30,372 nt of DNA from a virus, in the IMG/VR virus record IMGVR_UViG_3300027763_000170, positions 1 through 30,372 of that record. One strand, 5' to 3'. Shown here in pieces: positions 16,879 to 23,230 of the stretch; position 1 is the stretch's first letter; every line of letters starts with the position of its first letter. Made by a program: the position numbers and the translations under genes. The notes under the pieces are model-generated. The model made no database searches. It saw nothing but the letters and a program-made list of their open reading frames with translations, and had not been told where the DNA came from.

Positions 16879-17489
16879 GCTTCAGTACTGAGGCGTCGTT
16901 GCGATCGTGGGAACGCAAAGTAAGCTGGCGCCGCAATCGACTACTCGCTGCTAAGCGTGCGCATGATCCCGTAAGAGTTAAGAAGTGGCGCGCATACTTG
17001 AAGCACGCTGTTTGGATGGTCAGTGTTCGCAAGAAGCAGCTCGACACGTTGCAGAAGCGTGCGTTGCGTGCTGCTGACGCTTTGGTTGGTGTGATGGAGC
17101 AGGGCGGCAATAACACGGGCCCGATGGTCAACAAGATCATCAAAGCTAACGGCGGTGACATTGGTGAGCCGTGGTGTGGGGACTTCATTGCGTACTGCTA
17201 TCGCCAGGCGGGTTCTAAGGCCGTTACACGCTCTTGGGCAAGCGTCCGTGCCCTAAGCGGCGTCACAGGCGTAAAGCGCGTTAAAACACCGCAGGCCGGT
17301 GATCTAGTCAGGTTCAACTTTGATCACGTTGGAATGTACGTCAAAGAGGCGGGCATGTTCATCGAAACAATCGAAGGCAACACGGGTGCAAGTGGCGCAG
17401 TGTCAGACAGCAAAACGGGTGGCGATGGCGTGTACCGCAAACGTCGAGCGAAAAGTCTTGTCAACGACTACCTGCGCGTAACGCGCTAG
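16875..17489 (+). CDS. CHAP-domain endolysin
   Basis: The 204 aa protein has a basic helical N-terminal half (about 1-70, rich in Arg/Lys and Trp) and a CHAP (NlpC/P60-like) amidase/endopeptidase domain. The catalytic Cys101 lies in EPWCGDFIAYCYRQAG and the His151 in GDLVRFNFDHVGMYV. IEGNTG follows, as in other CHAP enzymes. The basic N-terminus could bind the wall or be structural. GTG 16875 overlaps the M15 peptidase stop, so both wall enzymes are made together. A virion-associated role cannot be excluded. Confidence 0.86.
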   Translation: MSFSTEASLRSWERKVSWRRNRLLAAKRAHDPVRVKKWRAYLKHAVWMVSVRKKQLDTLQKRALRAADALVGVMEQGGNNTGPMVNKIIKANGGDIGEPWCGDFIAYCYRQAGSKAVTRSWASVRALSGVTGVKRVKTPQAGDLVRFNFDHVGMYVKEAGMFIETIEGNTGASGAVSDSKTGGDGVYRKRRAKSLVNDYLRVTR

Positions 17490-17497
17490 GAGGATGC

Positions 17498-17659
17498 ATG
17501 ACCATTAACAAGAAGGTTCAGGGCGCAGGAATCGGCGGGGCTGTGGCAACACTCATCGTTTGGGTTGCGTCTGCAGCCGGCGTTGACGTGCCTGCCGAGG
17601 TTGGCGCTGCACTGGCGACAATTGCTGCGTTTGGTGCGGGTTTCTTGAAAGCTGAGTAA
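17498..17659 (+). CDS. Small membrane protein, probable second holin
   Basis: A 53 aa gene preceded by TAGGAGG (17487-17493). It reads MTINKKVQGAGIGGAVATL, then IVWVASAAGVDVPAEVGAAL, ATIAAFGAGFLKAE. It has two short hydrophobic segments around a VDVPAEV turn. This is a pattern I recall from actinophage lysis cassettes, where such proteins are called holins or membrane proteins. It directly follows the CHAP endolysin and ends 1 nt before the next gene. Paired with the XhlA-like protein it could tune lysis timing. Confidence 0.75.
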   Translation: MTINKKVQGAGIGGAVATLIVWVASAAGVDVPAEVGAALATIAAFGAGFLKAE

Positions 17660-17660
17660 C

Positions 17661-18863
17661 TTGACTCAAACTCAGGGGGAGTTGGAACAGCTACTCAAAA
17701 CGCATGGCAGCTGGGCAGCCGCGGCAAGGGCGCTTGGTATGCCATCGAGCACGCTCAGGGCACGCGCTGACAAGGCACGTGTTAAGAAGCAAACTGCTGA
17801 GCCAGTAAAGGCATCATCGGTTGTTATTGAGGACGAAGCAGACCTCGGTGACATTCGGCGTTTGTGTGCTGATAGGGGCTTGGACGTTGACCGCGATTGG
17901 ATTGTGGTTCGCTCGAGGCTCAATAATTGGGGTGGGCCGGACGGCTTGGAGAACACGCAGCTGCGCGTTGATCTCGAGCCACGGCTTGGGATGCTTATGC
18001 CAGCAGCAAGTGATCCTGGCTGGGTTGCACCTAAGCGTAAGCCGCGGCCGGCGAGCAAGGGCAATGAGCTGGTGTGCTTTTTGAGCGATCAGCATGTGCC
18101 GTTTCACGATAAGCCTTTGCATAAGGCCACTGTTGCGTGGTTGACTGATCATCAGCCCGATCGCATCCTGCTACTTGGTGATCTGTTGGACTTCGATCAG
18201 GTGAGCAGGTATGCGCGTAATGATCTGCATACCGCAACGATGCAGGACACGCTTGATCAAGGTTACGAGGTGCTGCGCGACTATCGTGCCGCGGCGCCCG
18301 ACGCAGAGATCGTTTGCCTAGCCGGAAACCATGAAGAACGCCTACGGGCGGCGATCGGTAAGCAGCTAAGCGCAATCACGAACCTTAAACGACCAGGTGA
18401 CGATGACGGGCTGCTAAGCGTGCCGTTCTTGTTGCGCTTCGATGAGCTTGGAATCAAGTTTGTTCGCAGCGACGTTGGCGGCTATGAGCACGCAGCAATC
18501 AAGGTTAGTCCTGAGCTTCAAGCCATTCATGGCTGGATTGCTAAGAAGGGCTCCGGCTCGAGCGCAAGGGCAACGCTCGATCACATGAGAGTTTCGACGA
18601 TTCAGGGGCATACGCATAGGGCGTCAAGCGTGTTCTCAACTGAATGGACGATTGACAATGAGCCACGCACACTCGTCGCACTTGAAACGGGGTGCCTGTG
18701 CGAAATCAAAGATGGTTTGTCGCACGCTCCGCGACCGGATTGGCAGCAGGGGTTTGCAACCGCTAGCGTGCGCGCGAATGGCAGGTTCTTGTGCGAACAG
18801 GCCGTGTACGTGGCAGGGGCGTTGATGTGGCGTGACTGGACCTACGAAGGGGGCGGGGCATGA
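17661..18863 (+). CDS. Calcineurin-like metallophosphoesterase with N-terminal HTH
   Basis: The 400 aa product has all phosphoesterase motifs: SDQH (Asp143, His145), LLGDLLDF (Asp174), AGNHEE (Asn223, His224), and QGHTH (316-319) as the last metal-binding set. The N-terminal 40 residues (ELEQLLKTHGSWAAAARALGMPSSTLRARADK) form a helix-turn-helix of the Fis/resolvase type, so DNA targeting is likely. A nuclease or phosphatase acting on DNA is plausible, but substrate cannot be told. The TTG start at 17661 follows the previous stop by 1 nt and suggests coupled translation. A linker from about 45 to 135 has no known domain. Confidence 0.85.
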   Translation: MTQTQGELEQLLKTHGSWAAAARALGMPSSTLRARADKARVKKQTAEPVKASSVVIEDEADLGDIRRLCADRGLDVDRDWIVVRSRLNNWGGPDGLENTQLRVDLEPRLGMLMPAASDPGWVAPKRKPRPASKGNELVCFLSDQHVPFHDKPLHKATVAWLTDHQPDRILLLGDLLDFDQVSRYARNDLHTATMQDTLDQGYEVLRDYRAAAPDAEIVCLAGNHEERLRAAIGKQLSAITNLKRPGDDDGLLSVPFLLRFDELGIKFVRSDVGGYEHAAIKVSPELQAIHGWIAKKGSGSSARATLDHMRVSTIQGHTHRASSVFSTEWTIDNEPRTLVALETGCLCEIKDGLSHAPRPDWQQGFATASVRANGRFLCEQAVYVAGALMWRDWTYEGGGA

Positions 18864-19321
18864 GTACAGCACTTAAGATGTGCCAGGAGCTTGGGCACGA
18901 AGAATCAGTTAACCCAAGGCATCGCGGGCTGTGTAGTCGTTGTGGCCGGCAGATACCACGCGACGACATGATCCGCGACCTAGCGTGGGAACGTGAGCAG
19001 ACAAGGCAGTGCGCACAGTTCGCACCCTATGTCGCCCAGGACGATCCGACCGCTGACCGTTTGAGCGACTACGCCGAAACACGGGCGGGCTCTGCGCCGT
19101 GGATCAACTGCTCGAAGCGTGATTGGGCGCTAGAAGGCCTCGAGGAGACTGCCGACTTGCGGATGTACACGCTCGCCGCGCTCCAAGAACTTGAAGCTGA
19201 GGGCCGCGACGATGAAGACGTCGACAGGCTCGTGTATTTCCTCCGGCGCTCTCTTGCCGCATCCGTTGAGGCTTACGATGCGCTAAGTCAATACCGCTTT
19301 CATAGGGCGGCAGACAAGTGA
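18860..19321 (+). CDS. Hypothetical protein with N-terminal zinc-binding motif
   Basis: A 153 aa protein whose first 35 residues hold CQELGHE, NPRHRGLCSRCGRQIP. The Cys/His spacing could bind one zinc. The rest is acidic and helical (DLRMYTLAALQELEAEGRDDEDVDRLVYFLRRSLAASVEAYDAL). It lies between the phosphoesterase and RusA, with ATGA and GTGA overlaps, so it is probably expressed with these DNA-processing genes. I do not recognise a family. Confidence 0.75.
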   Translation: MSTALKMCQELGHEESVNPRHRGLCSRCGRQIPRDDMIRDLAWEREQTRQCAQFAPYVAQDDPTADRLSDYAETRAGSAPWINCSKRDWALEGLEETADLRMYTLAALQELEAEGRDDEDVDRLVYFLRRSLAASVEAYDALSQYRFHRAADK

Positions 19322-19713
19322 GCGTGCAGTTCACGATTCTCGGCCGGCCAGTGCCAAAAGGTTCACGGGTTGCGGGTGTCACGAAGACAGGGCACAGGTT
19401 CAATCGTGAAGCGAACAGCAACTACGGCCCTTACGTCGCGGATGCTAAGAAGCAGCTGCTAGCTCAGCTCGGCAAAGCCGAAATGATCGGCGGGCCCGTC
19501 GAGCTCTTGGTTGAGTTCACGTATGCGCGACCTAAGAAACCATCGCACGATTACCCAAGCCGAGGGGACCTCGACAAGCTCGTTAGAACTGTCGGTGACT
19601 TGTTGCAGCACGTTGGCGTAATTAAGAACGACAGTCAAATTACGCGCATCACTGCTGAGAAGCGCTTTGGGGAAGTTGATCGGGTTGTAGGGGAAATTAT
19701 CCCGATCATTTAA
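19318..19713 (+). CDS. rusA: RusA-family Holliday junction resolvase
   Basis: The 131 aa protein matches RusA: the start FTILGRPVPKGSRV, the acidic cluster RGDLDKLVR (Asp84, Asp86, Lys87) with Asp94, and KNDSQITRITAEKRF (Asp105). It would cut branched DNA after recombination or before packaging. Length is usual for the family. GTG 19318 overlaps the previous stop. It is the last gene before the hairpin array and terminator, and thus closes this transcription unit. Confidence 0.9.
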   Translation: MSVQFTILGRPVPKGSRVAGVTKTGHRFNREANSNYGPYVADAKKQLLAQLGKAEMIGGPVELLVEFTYARPKKPSHDYPSRGDLDKLVRTVGDLLQHVGVIKNDSQITRITAEKRFGEVDRVVGEIIPII

Positions 19714-19715
19714 TC

Positions 19716-19737
19716 TTCGTCCGCTGCCCTGGACGAA
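19716..19737 (+). other. Hairpin A of intergenic array
   Basis: A perfect 7-bp inverted repeat TTCGTCC / GGACGAA with an 8-nt loop, starting 3 nt after the rusA stop. No T-run follows. It is the first of four closely spaced hairpins. Confidence 0.6.
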
Positions 19738-19746
19738 TACATAACT

Positions 19747-19769
19747 GCGGCATGCCCCCTAGATGCCGC
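19747..19769 (+). other. Hairpin B of intergenic array
   Basis: A perfect 7-bp inverted repeat GCGGCAT / ATGCCGC with a 9-nt loop (GCCCCCTAG). It is separated from hairpin A by 9 nt. Confidence 0.6.
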
Positions 19770-19774
19770 GGGTT

Positions 19775-19788
19775 GAGCGCTTGCGCTC
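19775..19788 (+). other. Hairpin C of intergenic array
   Basis: GAGCGC-TT-GCGCTC is a perfect palindromic stretch that would fold with GAGC/GCTC and a 6-nt loop. It could also be a dyad protein-binding site, since the palindrome is nearly continuous. Confidence 0.5.
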
Positions 19789-19793
19789 CGAAT

Positions 19794-19827
19794 CGCCCCT
19801 CTGCCCTAGCGGGTAGGGGGGCGTTTT
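19794..19827 (+). terminator. Strong intrinsic terminator after rusA
   Basis: A 13-bp stem (CGCCCCTCTGCCC with GGGTAGGGGGGCG, two G-T wobbles, loop TAGC) directly followed by TTTT. It sits between rusA and the tiny-gene operon and probably ends late transcription. It is the best intrinsic terminator I see in the window. Confidence 0.82.
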
Positions 19828-19870
19828 GTCGTTCTTAACGCTATTTGCGGGTGTTGTGCGACGGCACGGT

Positions 19871-19900
19871 TTGCGTTCTGTCCGTGAGGCGGTTTATAAC
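19871..19900 (+). promoter_or_regulatory. Candidate sigma70/SigA-type promoter
   Basis: TTGCGT, an 18-nt spacer, then TATAAC, lying 44 nt after the terminator and about 46 nt before the first small gene of the next operon. The placement between a terminator and a new gene series supports it more than the motif match does. Predicted start near 19907. Confidence 0.42.
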
Positions 19901-19945
19901 TTCGCGCATTGCAGGAATCCATCGGGGGATGGCGAAAGGGGCGGC

Positions 19946-20131
19946 ATGAAAGCATTAGCTGGAATGAAAACGAAGGAGCTAACGGTGACATTCACTGAGG
20001 AGTACTTCGAACAGTTCAAAAAGCACTGCGATAAGCAGGGCTTAACGCCGGACCAAATGATTGGGCAGCTCATTGCGGTTGACATGAGCCCACCGAATGT
20101 TATTTGGGGTCCGTGGAAGCCGGCGGCATGA
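19946..20131 (+). CDS. Small putative ribbon-helix-helix-like protein
   Basis: A 61 aa protein from ATG 19946, preceded by GAAAGGGG. The frame is open further upstream from a GTC-rich stretch near 19826, but that part overlaps the candidate promoter and has no ribosome site; ATG 19964 is a second option. KTKELTVTFTEEYFEQFKKHCDKQGLTPDQMIGQLI resembles a strand followed by two helices, as in ribbon-helix-helix regulators. Being first in the operon, it could be a regulator. It ends in an ATGA overlap. Confidence 0.65.
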   Translation: MKALAGMKTKELTVTFTEEYFEQFKKHCDKQGLTPDQMIGQLIAVDMSPPNVIWGPWKPAA

Positions 20132-20226
20132 GCGACTTTATCTTTGGGGTTCTCATTGTGTTTGCGGTCGCGTTGTCCGCGCTGATTGGTGTCGGGTTGT
20201 GGCTTGCGGCAATGGTGCTCGTATGA
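20128..20226 (+). CDS. 32-residue single-span membrane protein
   Basis: ATG 20128 overlaps the preceding stop (ATGA). The product MSDFIFGVLIVFAVALSAL, IGVGLWLAAMVLV is almost entirely one hydrophobic helix. Its stop overlaps the next ATG at 20223. The two-sided ATGA coupling argues that this very short frame is translated. Function unknown; such early membrane peptides can act on host membranes or exclude other phages. Confidence 0.6.
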   Translation: MSDFIFGVLIVFAVALSALIGVGLWLAAMVLV

Positions 20227-20441
20227 AACAGCTCGAGGCGTATCAGGTTGATCAGCTGCAGCACTTAGCGGTCGCTAAGAAGCTCGCTGAGATTGCGGGC
20301 TCAATGCCAGCGCATCCGTTGCATCGTGAGCTCGTTGGCAACGAAAAGCTAGTGATGAGTGCGATAACGCAAATGCTGATTGACACGGCAGCAAACGAAA
20401 TTGACATTGCTAGGTCGATCGGGGAGGAACACAATGTTTGA
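20223..20441 (+). CDS. Small hypothetical protein
   Basis: A 72 aa helical protein (MKQLEAYQVDQLQHLAVAKK, then ITQMLIDTAANEIDIARSIGEEHNV). I take ATG 20223 because it forms an ATGA overlap with the 32-residue gene; an upstream start in frame would run through that gene. It overlaps the next gene by 8 nt. No domain recognised. Confidence 0.65.
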   Translation: MKQLEAYQVDQLQHLAVAKKLAEIAGSMPAHPLHRELVGNEKLVMSAITQMLIDTAANEIDIARSIGEEHNV

Positions 20442-20583
20442 GCTACTACTTGCAATCGCAATTTGGCCGCTGTGGATTTTGCTTGCTGGACTGCTTGCAA
20501 TCGTCGCGCACATGATTATCGAAACAATCATGGACAAGGTTTGGGGCAAACAACCGAAGGGGCAGAAATGGTCACGGAAGTAG
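20434..20583 (+). CDS. Small membrane protein (49 aa)
   Basis: GGGGAGG at 20421-20427 precedes ATG 20434. The product starts MFELLLAIAIWPLWILLAGLL and continues AIVAHMIIETIMDK with a basic tail (VWGKQPKGQKWSRK). It has one clear membrane helix with a positive C-terminus, suggesting the tail is in the cytoplasm. Function unknown. Confidence 0.65.
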   Translation: MFELLLAIAIWPLWILLAGLLAIVAHMIIETIMDKVWGKQPKGQKWSRK

Positions 20584-20753
20584 AACTAAGCGAAGCAGCA
20601 GATCAGGCTCGCAGGGTTATGGAGCTTGGCGAAATGATGCTGCGAACGGCGGTTGATGAGCGTTCGCCGGTTGATGAGCGCGCTGTTGAGGTTGAGCGCT
20701 TAACGCATGTCATTAAGGCACGGTTGCGTGAGGTTGAGCGGGTGATCTGGTGA
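20568..20753 (+). CDS. Small helical hypothetical protein
   Basis: A 61 aa acidic helical protein, MVTEVELSEAADQARRVMEL onward, from ATG 20568 with GAAGGGG upstream (20556-20562). It overlaps the previous gene by 16 nt. It contains an 18-bp tandem duplication (CGGTTGATGAGCG at 20650 and again at 20668) that gives VDERSP/VDERAV. Its stop overlaps the next GTG. No family recognised. Confidence 0.62.
   Translation: MVTEVELSEAADQARRVMELGEMMLRTAVDERSPVDERAVEVERLTHVIKARLREVERVIW
20650..20680 (+). repeat. 18-bp period direct repeat inside a small gene
   Basis: The 13-mer CGGTTGATGAGCG occurs at 20650-20662 and 20668-20680, an exact in-frame six-codon spacing. It looks like a local duplication within the coding sequence. 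Confidence 0.7.
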
Positions 20754-20914
20754 GCGTTCAAAAGCGTCTATTGGCGCGTGGCATTGAGCCGACCAAACAA
20801 GCCGTCGCCGCCTACCACGTTGCTCAGCGAATAGCAGACAAGATAATCGCTGACCTTGAAGCAGAAGCCAAAGGCTCGCAGACGCATTGCAATAAGACAG
20901 ATGGTGACTCGTGA
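20750..20914 (+). CDS. Small hypothetical protein (54 aa)
   Basis: GTG 20750 overlaps the preceding stop, and its own TGA overlaps the GTG of the next gene (GTGA on both sides). The product MSVQKRLLARGIEPTKQAVA, AYHVAQRIADKIIADLEAEA is basic then acidic and helical, with a polar tail containing one Cys. Supported by position and coupling only. Confidence 0.6.
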   Translation: MSVQKRLLARGIEPTKQAVAAYHVAQRIADKIIADLEAEAKGSQTHCNKTDGDS

Positions 20915-21648
20915 GCGACATGGCACTCGAACTGTTTAGCACCGAGAAACTACCGTCAACGGTGAACGTGCTGCTGTACGGGCCTGCGGGGGCGGGTAAG
21001 AGCACTGCGGCAGCGTCGGCACCTGGGCCCGTCATGTTCATCAACCTTGAAGGCCCTAACGCTTTGCATTACGCACGTAAGAGTGCGCGTGACGCTGGCA
21101 CTGAGGTTCTTGAGGTCAGGGTTGATTGGGGCGAAGATCCGCGCGCGTACTTCAGGGAGTCGTTTGCCGCCGCTAAAGAGCGGGGCGTCAATACAATCGT
21201 CATCGACACCTTGGGGAAGCTGCGTGATGGCATTGCGTTCAACATTGGTGGCGAGTCTCCCTCGTTGCCGCAGTGGGGTCAGGTAGGTAAGGCAATGACA
21301 ACGATTCTGCGTGAGCTGCGCGATTCGGACATGAACACCGTCCTGATCTGCCACGAACGAGTGCTCGATTCCGACACTGGCGATCGCATCGTTGAACCGC
21401 TCGTAGGTGGCAAGACAACAACTGAGGCGATGGCTGAGGTTGACGTGATCGCTTACTGCGGCGCTGTGCGTGATGAGAACGGTACGCGCTACCTAGCGCA
21501 GCTAATTGAAAGCAAAGGCCGGCGCGCTAAGGACCGCTCAGGTGCGCTTGGTGAAATTGTTGAGCTGAATCTGACAGACCTAATTGCAAGCTACTTGGCG
21601 AGCTTCATTGACGACTCGCTTCCATTCGATGAAAAGGAAACCGCATGA
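20911..21648 (+). CDS. Sak4-like RecA-fold ATPase (recombinase)
   Basis: The 245 aa product has Walker A YGPAGAGKST (about 23-32) and a Walker B strand NTIVIDT (94-100), and the middle resembles RecA-type nucleotide-binding proteins of phages (AAA_24). VMFINLEGPN, DMNTVLICHERVLDSD and EVDVIAYCGAVRDENGTRYL fit Sak4-like single-strand annealing ATPases, which work with a phage SSB. The next gene encodes an SSB-like protein, which supports this. GTG 20911 overlaps the previous stop; an ATGA overlap couples it to the SSB-like gene. Confidence 0.85.
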   Translation: MSDMALELFSTEKLPSTVNVLLYGPAGAGKSTAAASAPGPVMFINLEGPNALHYARKSARDAGTEVLEVRVDWGEDPRAYFRESFAAAKERGVNTIVIDTLGKLRDGIAFNIGGESPSLPQWGQVGKAMTTILRELRDSDMNTVLICHERVLDSDTGDRIVEPLVGGKTTTEAMAEVDVIAYCGAVRDENGTRYLAQLIESKGRRAKDRSGALGEIVELNLTDLIASYLASFIDDSLPFDEKETA

Positions 21649-22088
21649 AAATAACGGGCTTGGATCAGGTAGGGACTGAGGAAACACCACAGACGTTGAT
21701 TCCGCCAGGTGACTACCTAGTTGGCATTACTGCAGCTGAGGAAAAGACCTCGAAGAACGGGCATCCGCAAGTTGCGCTTGACCTTGAGATCCTTGAGGGT
21801 GAGCTGAAGGGCAGGGGCGTGAAGGATTGGGTAACGGTCACTGAGCGCGCGATGTGGCGCGTGAAGCAGGTACTCACGTCTATTGGGTATCCGATTGCTG
21901 CTAGCGGCGAAGTTGACCTTGACGCGCCAAAGATGATTGGTGGCAAGGCAATCATCACAATCAAACATGAGCTTTACAACGACAAGGTACGGCTCAGGAT
22001 TGACCATTGGGCGCCGGCCGCAGCAACGACAAGCAACGCGACAGGCATTGACGCCGCGATCACTACCGAATCTGACCTGCCGTTTTAG
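21645..22088 (+). CDS. SSB-like single-stranded DNA-binding protein
   Basis: A 147 aa protein with strands of an OB-like fold (GDYLVGITAAEEKTSKNGHPQVALDLEILEGELKGRGVKDWVTVTE) and IGGKAIITIKHELYNDKVRLRIDHW. It ends in an acidic tip, TESDLPF, like the DDIPF tails by which SSBs recruit partners. It resembles DUF669-type phage proteins next to Sak4 ATPases. The ATG overlaps the ATPase stop (ATGA), consistent with a recombination pair. Confidence 0.8.
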   Translation: MKITGLDQVGTEETPQTLIPPGDYLVGITAAEEKTSKNGHPQVALDLEILEGELKGRGVKDWVTVTERAMWRVKQVLTSIGYPIAASGEVDLDAPKMIGGKAIITIKHELYNDKVRLRIDHWAPAAATTSNATGIDAAITTESDLPF

Positions 22089-22089
22089 G

Positions 22090-22791
22090 ATGCCTGTGTC
22101 TGAGATTGAGATTGAAGACGTGTTGGAGTTCGCGCGTGAAATGACTCGCTTTAGTGAGCGTGTTCGCAATCCCGATCCCGCAAATGAGCATTACGTGCCG
22201 TTTGTTGAGCCATTCATCCCAAACATTAAGACCGTTAGGAACGTGTGCTCGGCGCGTGGGCCCGAGGCGGCTATGGAATGGTTGCAGGTGCGGTTTGAGG
22301 CGTCGAAGCGTGACATTCAGCGCGCTAAGGAGCAAGATCAGTTTCGTGCTGAGCATGAACGTAAACGCAGGGAGAAGCACAGAACTGAAGAACGGATGCT
22401 GAGCGATGAGCTGGCACCTGGGCGCCGAATTGACCGTGCGTTGTCAAAGCTGCAGCTGCTTAGCGAAACGCAGGCCGCGAACCTTGAACCGCACATCAGA
22501 GGCAGCGAGCACCCGTCACGAGTGCTGAGTGACGCGCATACTGACGAGTTTCGTAAAGCGCGCAGCTCAGCGCTTAGTTGCGCAAGGAAGCTCGAGGCCA
22601 CACTCGACAGTCACAGGTACAGGTTGTTGCCACCTAAGTTGCAAGGCAGCATTGACGACAGACTAAAACGGCTTGCAGGGTACGCGCCTGACGTTGTTGC
22701 ACGGCTCGATCCTGAGCAGGGCTTGCCGCGGCAGATCATTGAGCGTCGTGAAGCGCTTGGTCTTGATCCTATTACGGGCGATCGGGTGTGA
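22090..22791 (+). CDS. Coiled-coil hypothetical protein
   Basis: A 233 aa protein from ATG 22090 (MPVSEIEIEDVLEFAREMTR), 1 nt after the SSB-like stop; the in-frame upstream part is a shadow of that gene. The central region is strongly charged and helical (RFEASKRDIQRAKEQDQFRA, EHERKRREKHRTEERM). A basic C-terminus with DRLKRLAGYAPDVVARLDP and REALGLDPITGDRV closes it. No catalytic motif visible. Position suggests a role with the DNA-processing proteins. Confidence 0.75.
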   Translation: MPVSEIEIEDVLEFAREMTRFSERVRNPDPANEHYVPFVEPFIPNIKTVRNVCSARGPEAAMEWLQVRFEASKRDIQRAKEQDQFRAEHERKRREKHRTEERMLSDELAPGRRIDRALSKLQLLSETQAANLEPHIRGSEHPSRVLSDAHTDEFRKARSSALSCARKLEATLDSHRYRLLPPKLQGSIDDRLKRLAGYAPDVVARLDPEQGLPRQIIERREALGLDPITGDRV

Positions 22792-22994
22792 AGATCAACA
22801 TGACGACGCTTACTGTTGGTGCGCCGGCCGAAACGAAGGTGCGCGAGTTGCATGCTGCGTTTAGTGATTGTCTGCCGTTGCTTGTGCATTACTTGACGGG
22901 CACTGTTGACGAGCAGCAGCATGTTGCGCAGTTGTTGAGGGATCAGTTGCGAAGCATTGAGGCCCTGAGCGGGCAGGCAAGGAGAAAGCTATGA
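22788..22994 (+). CDS. Small helical hypothetical protein
   Basis: A 68 aa product from GTG 22788, which overlaps the preceding stop; ATG 22800 (MTTLTVGAPA) is an alternative start. Helical (VRELHAAFSDCLPLLVHYLT, QHVAQLLRDQLRSIEAL) with a basic end. It ends in an ATGA overlap with the next gene. Confidence 0.68.
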   Translation: MKINMTTLTVGAPAETKVRELHAAFSDCLPLLVHYLTGTVDEQQHVAQLLRDQLRSIEALSGQARRKL

Positions 22995-23230
22995 AACGTC
23001 AGGAGCCTAAAAACGTGCCGGTGCAGTGGATGCGCCGCCGTAAAGAACTTGAGGCTGTGAGTGGCGTGTTGCCGATCGCTAATGATTGCAGCGACATGTG
23101 CCGCCAGCTACGTGACGAAAACAATGATTTGAAAGCCGTCATTAGTGAGCTCTGCCGGTCTTATGAGCACCTTGAAGCGTCTAAGGCAGCAGTCGACGTC
23201 AACATTCTGATCGCTAAGAGGCGTGTATGA
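22991..23230 (+). CDS. Small coiled-coil hypothetical protein
   Basis: A 79 aa protein from ATG 22991, basic at the N-terminus (MKRQEPKNVPVQWMRRRKEL). A coiled coil follows (DMCRQLRDENNDLKAVISELCRSYEHLEASKA). It has three cysteines in CSDMCRQL and SELCRS. It is ATGA-coupled on both sides. Family unknown. Confidence 0.68.
   Translation: MKRQEPKNVPVQWMRRRKELEAVSGVLPIANDCSDMCRQLRDENNDLKAVISELCRSYEHLEASKAAVDVNILIAKRRV

Noticed and set aside
19826-19945. An extended N-terminus (about 40 more residues) for the small gene at 19946
   Set aside because: The extension overlaps the promoter candidate, begins right at the terminator T-run and has no ribosome site.
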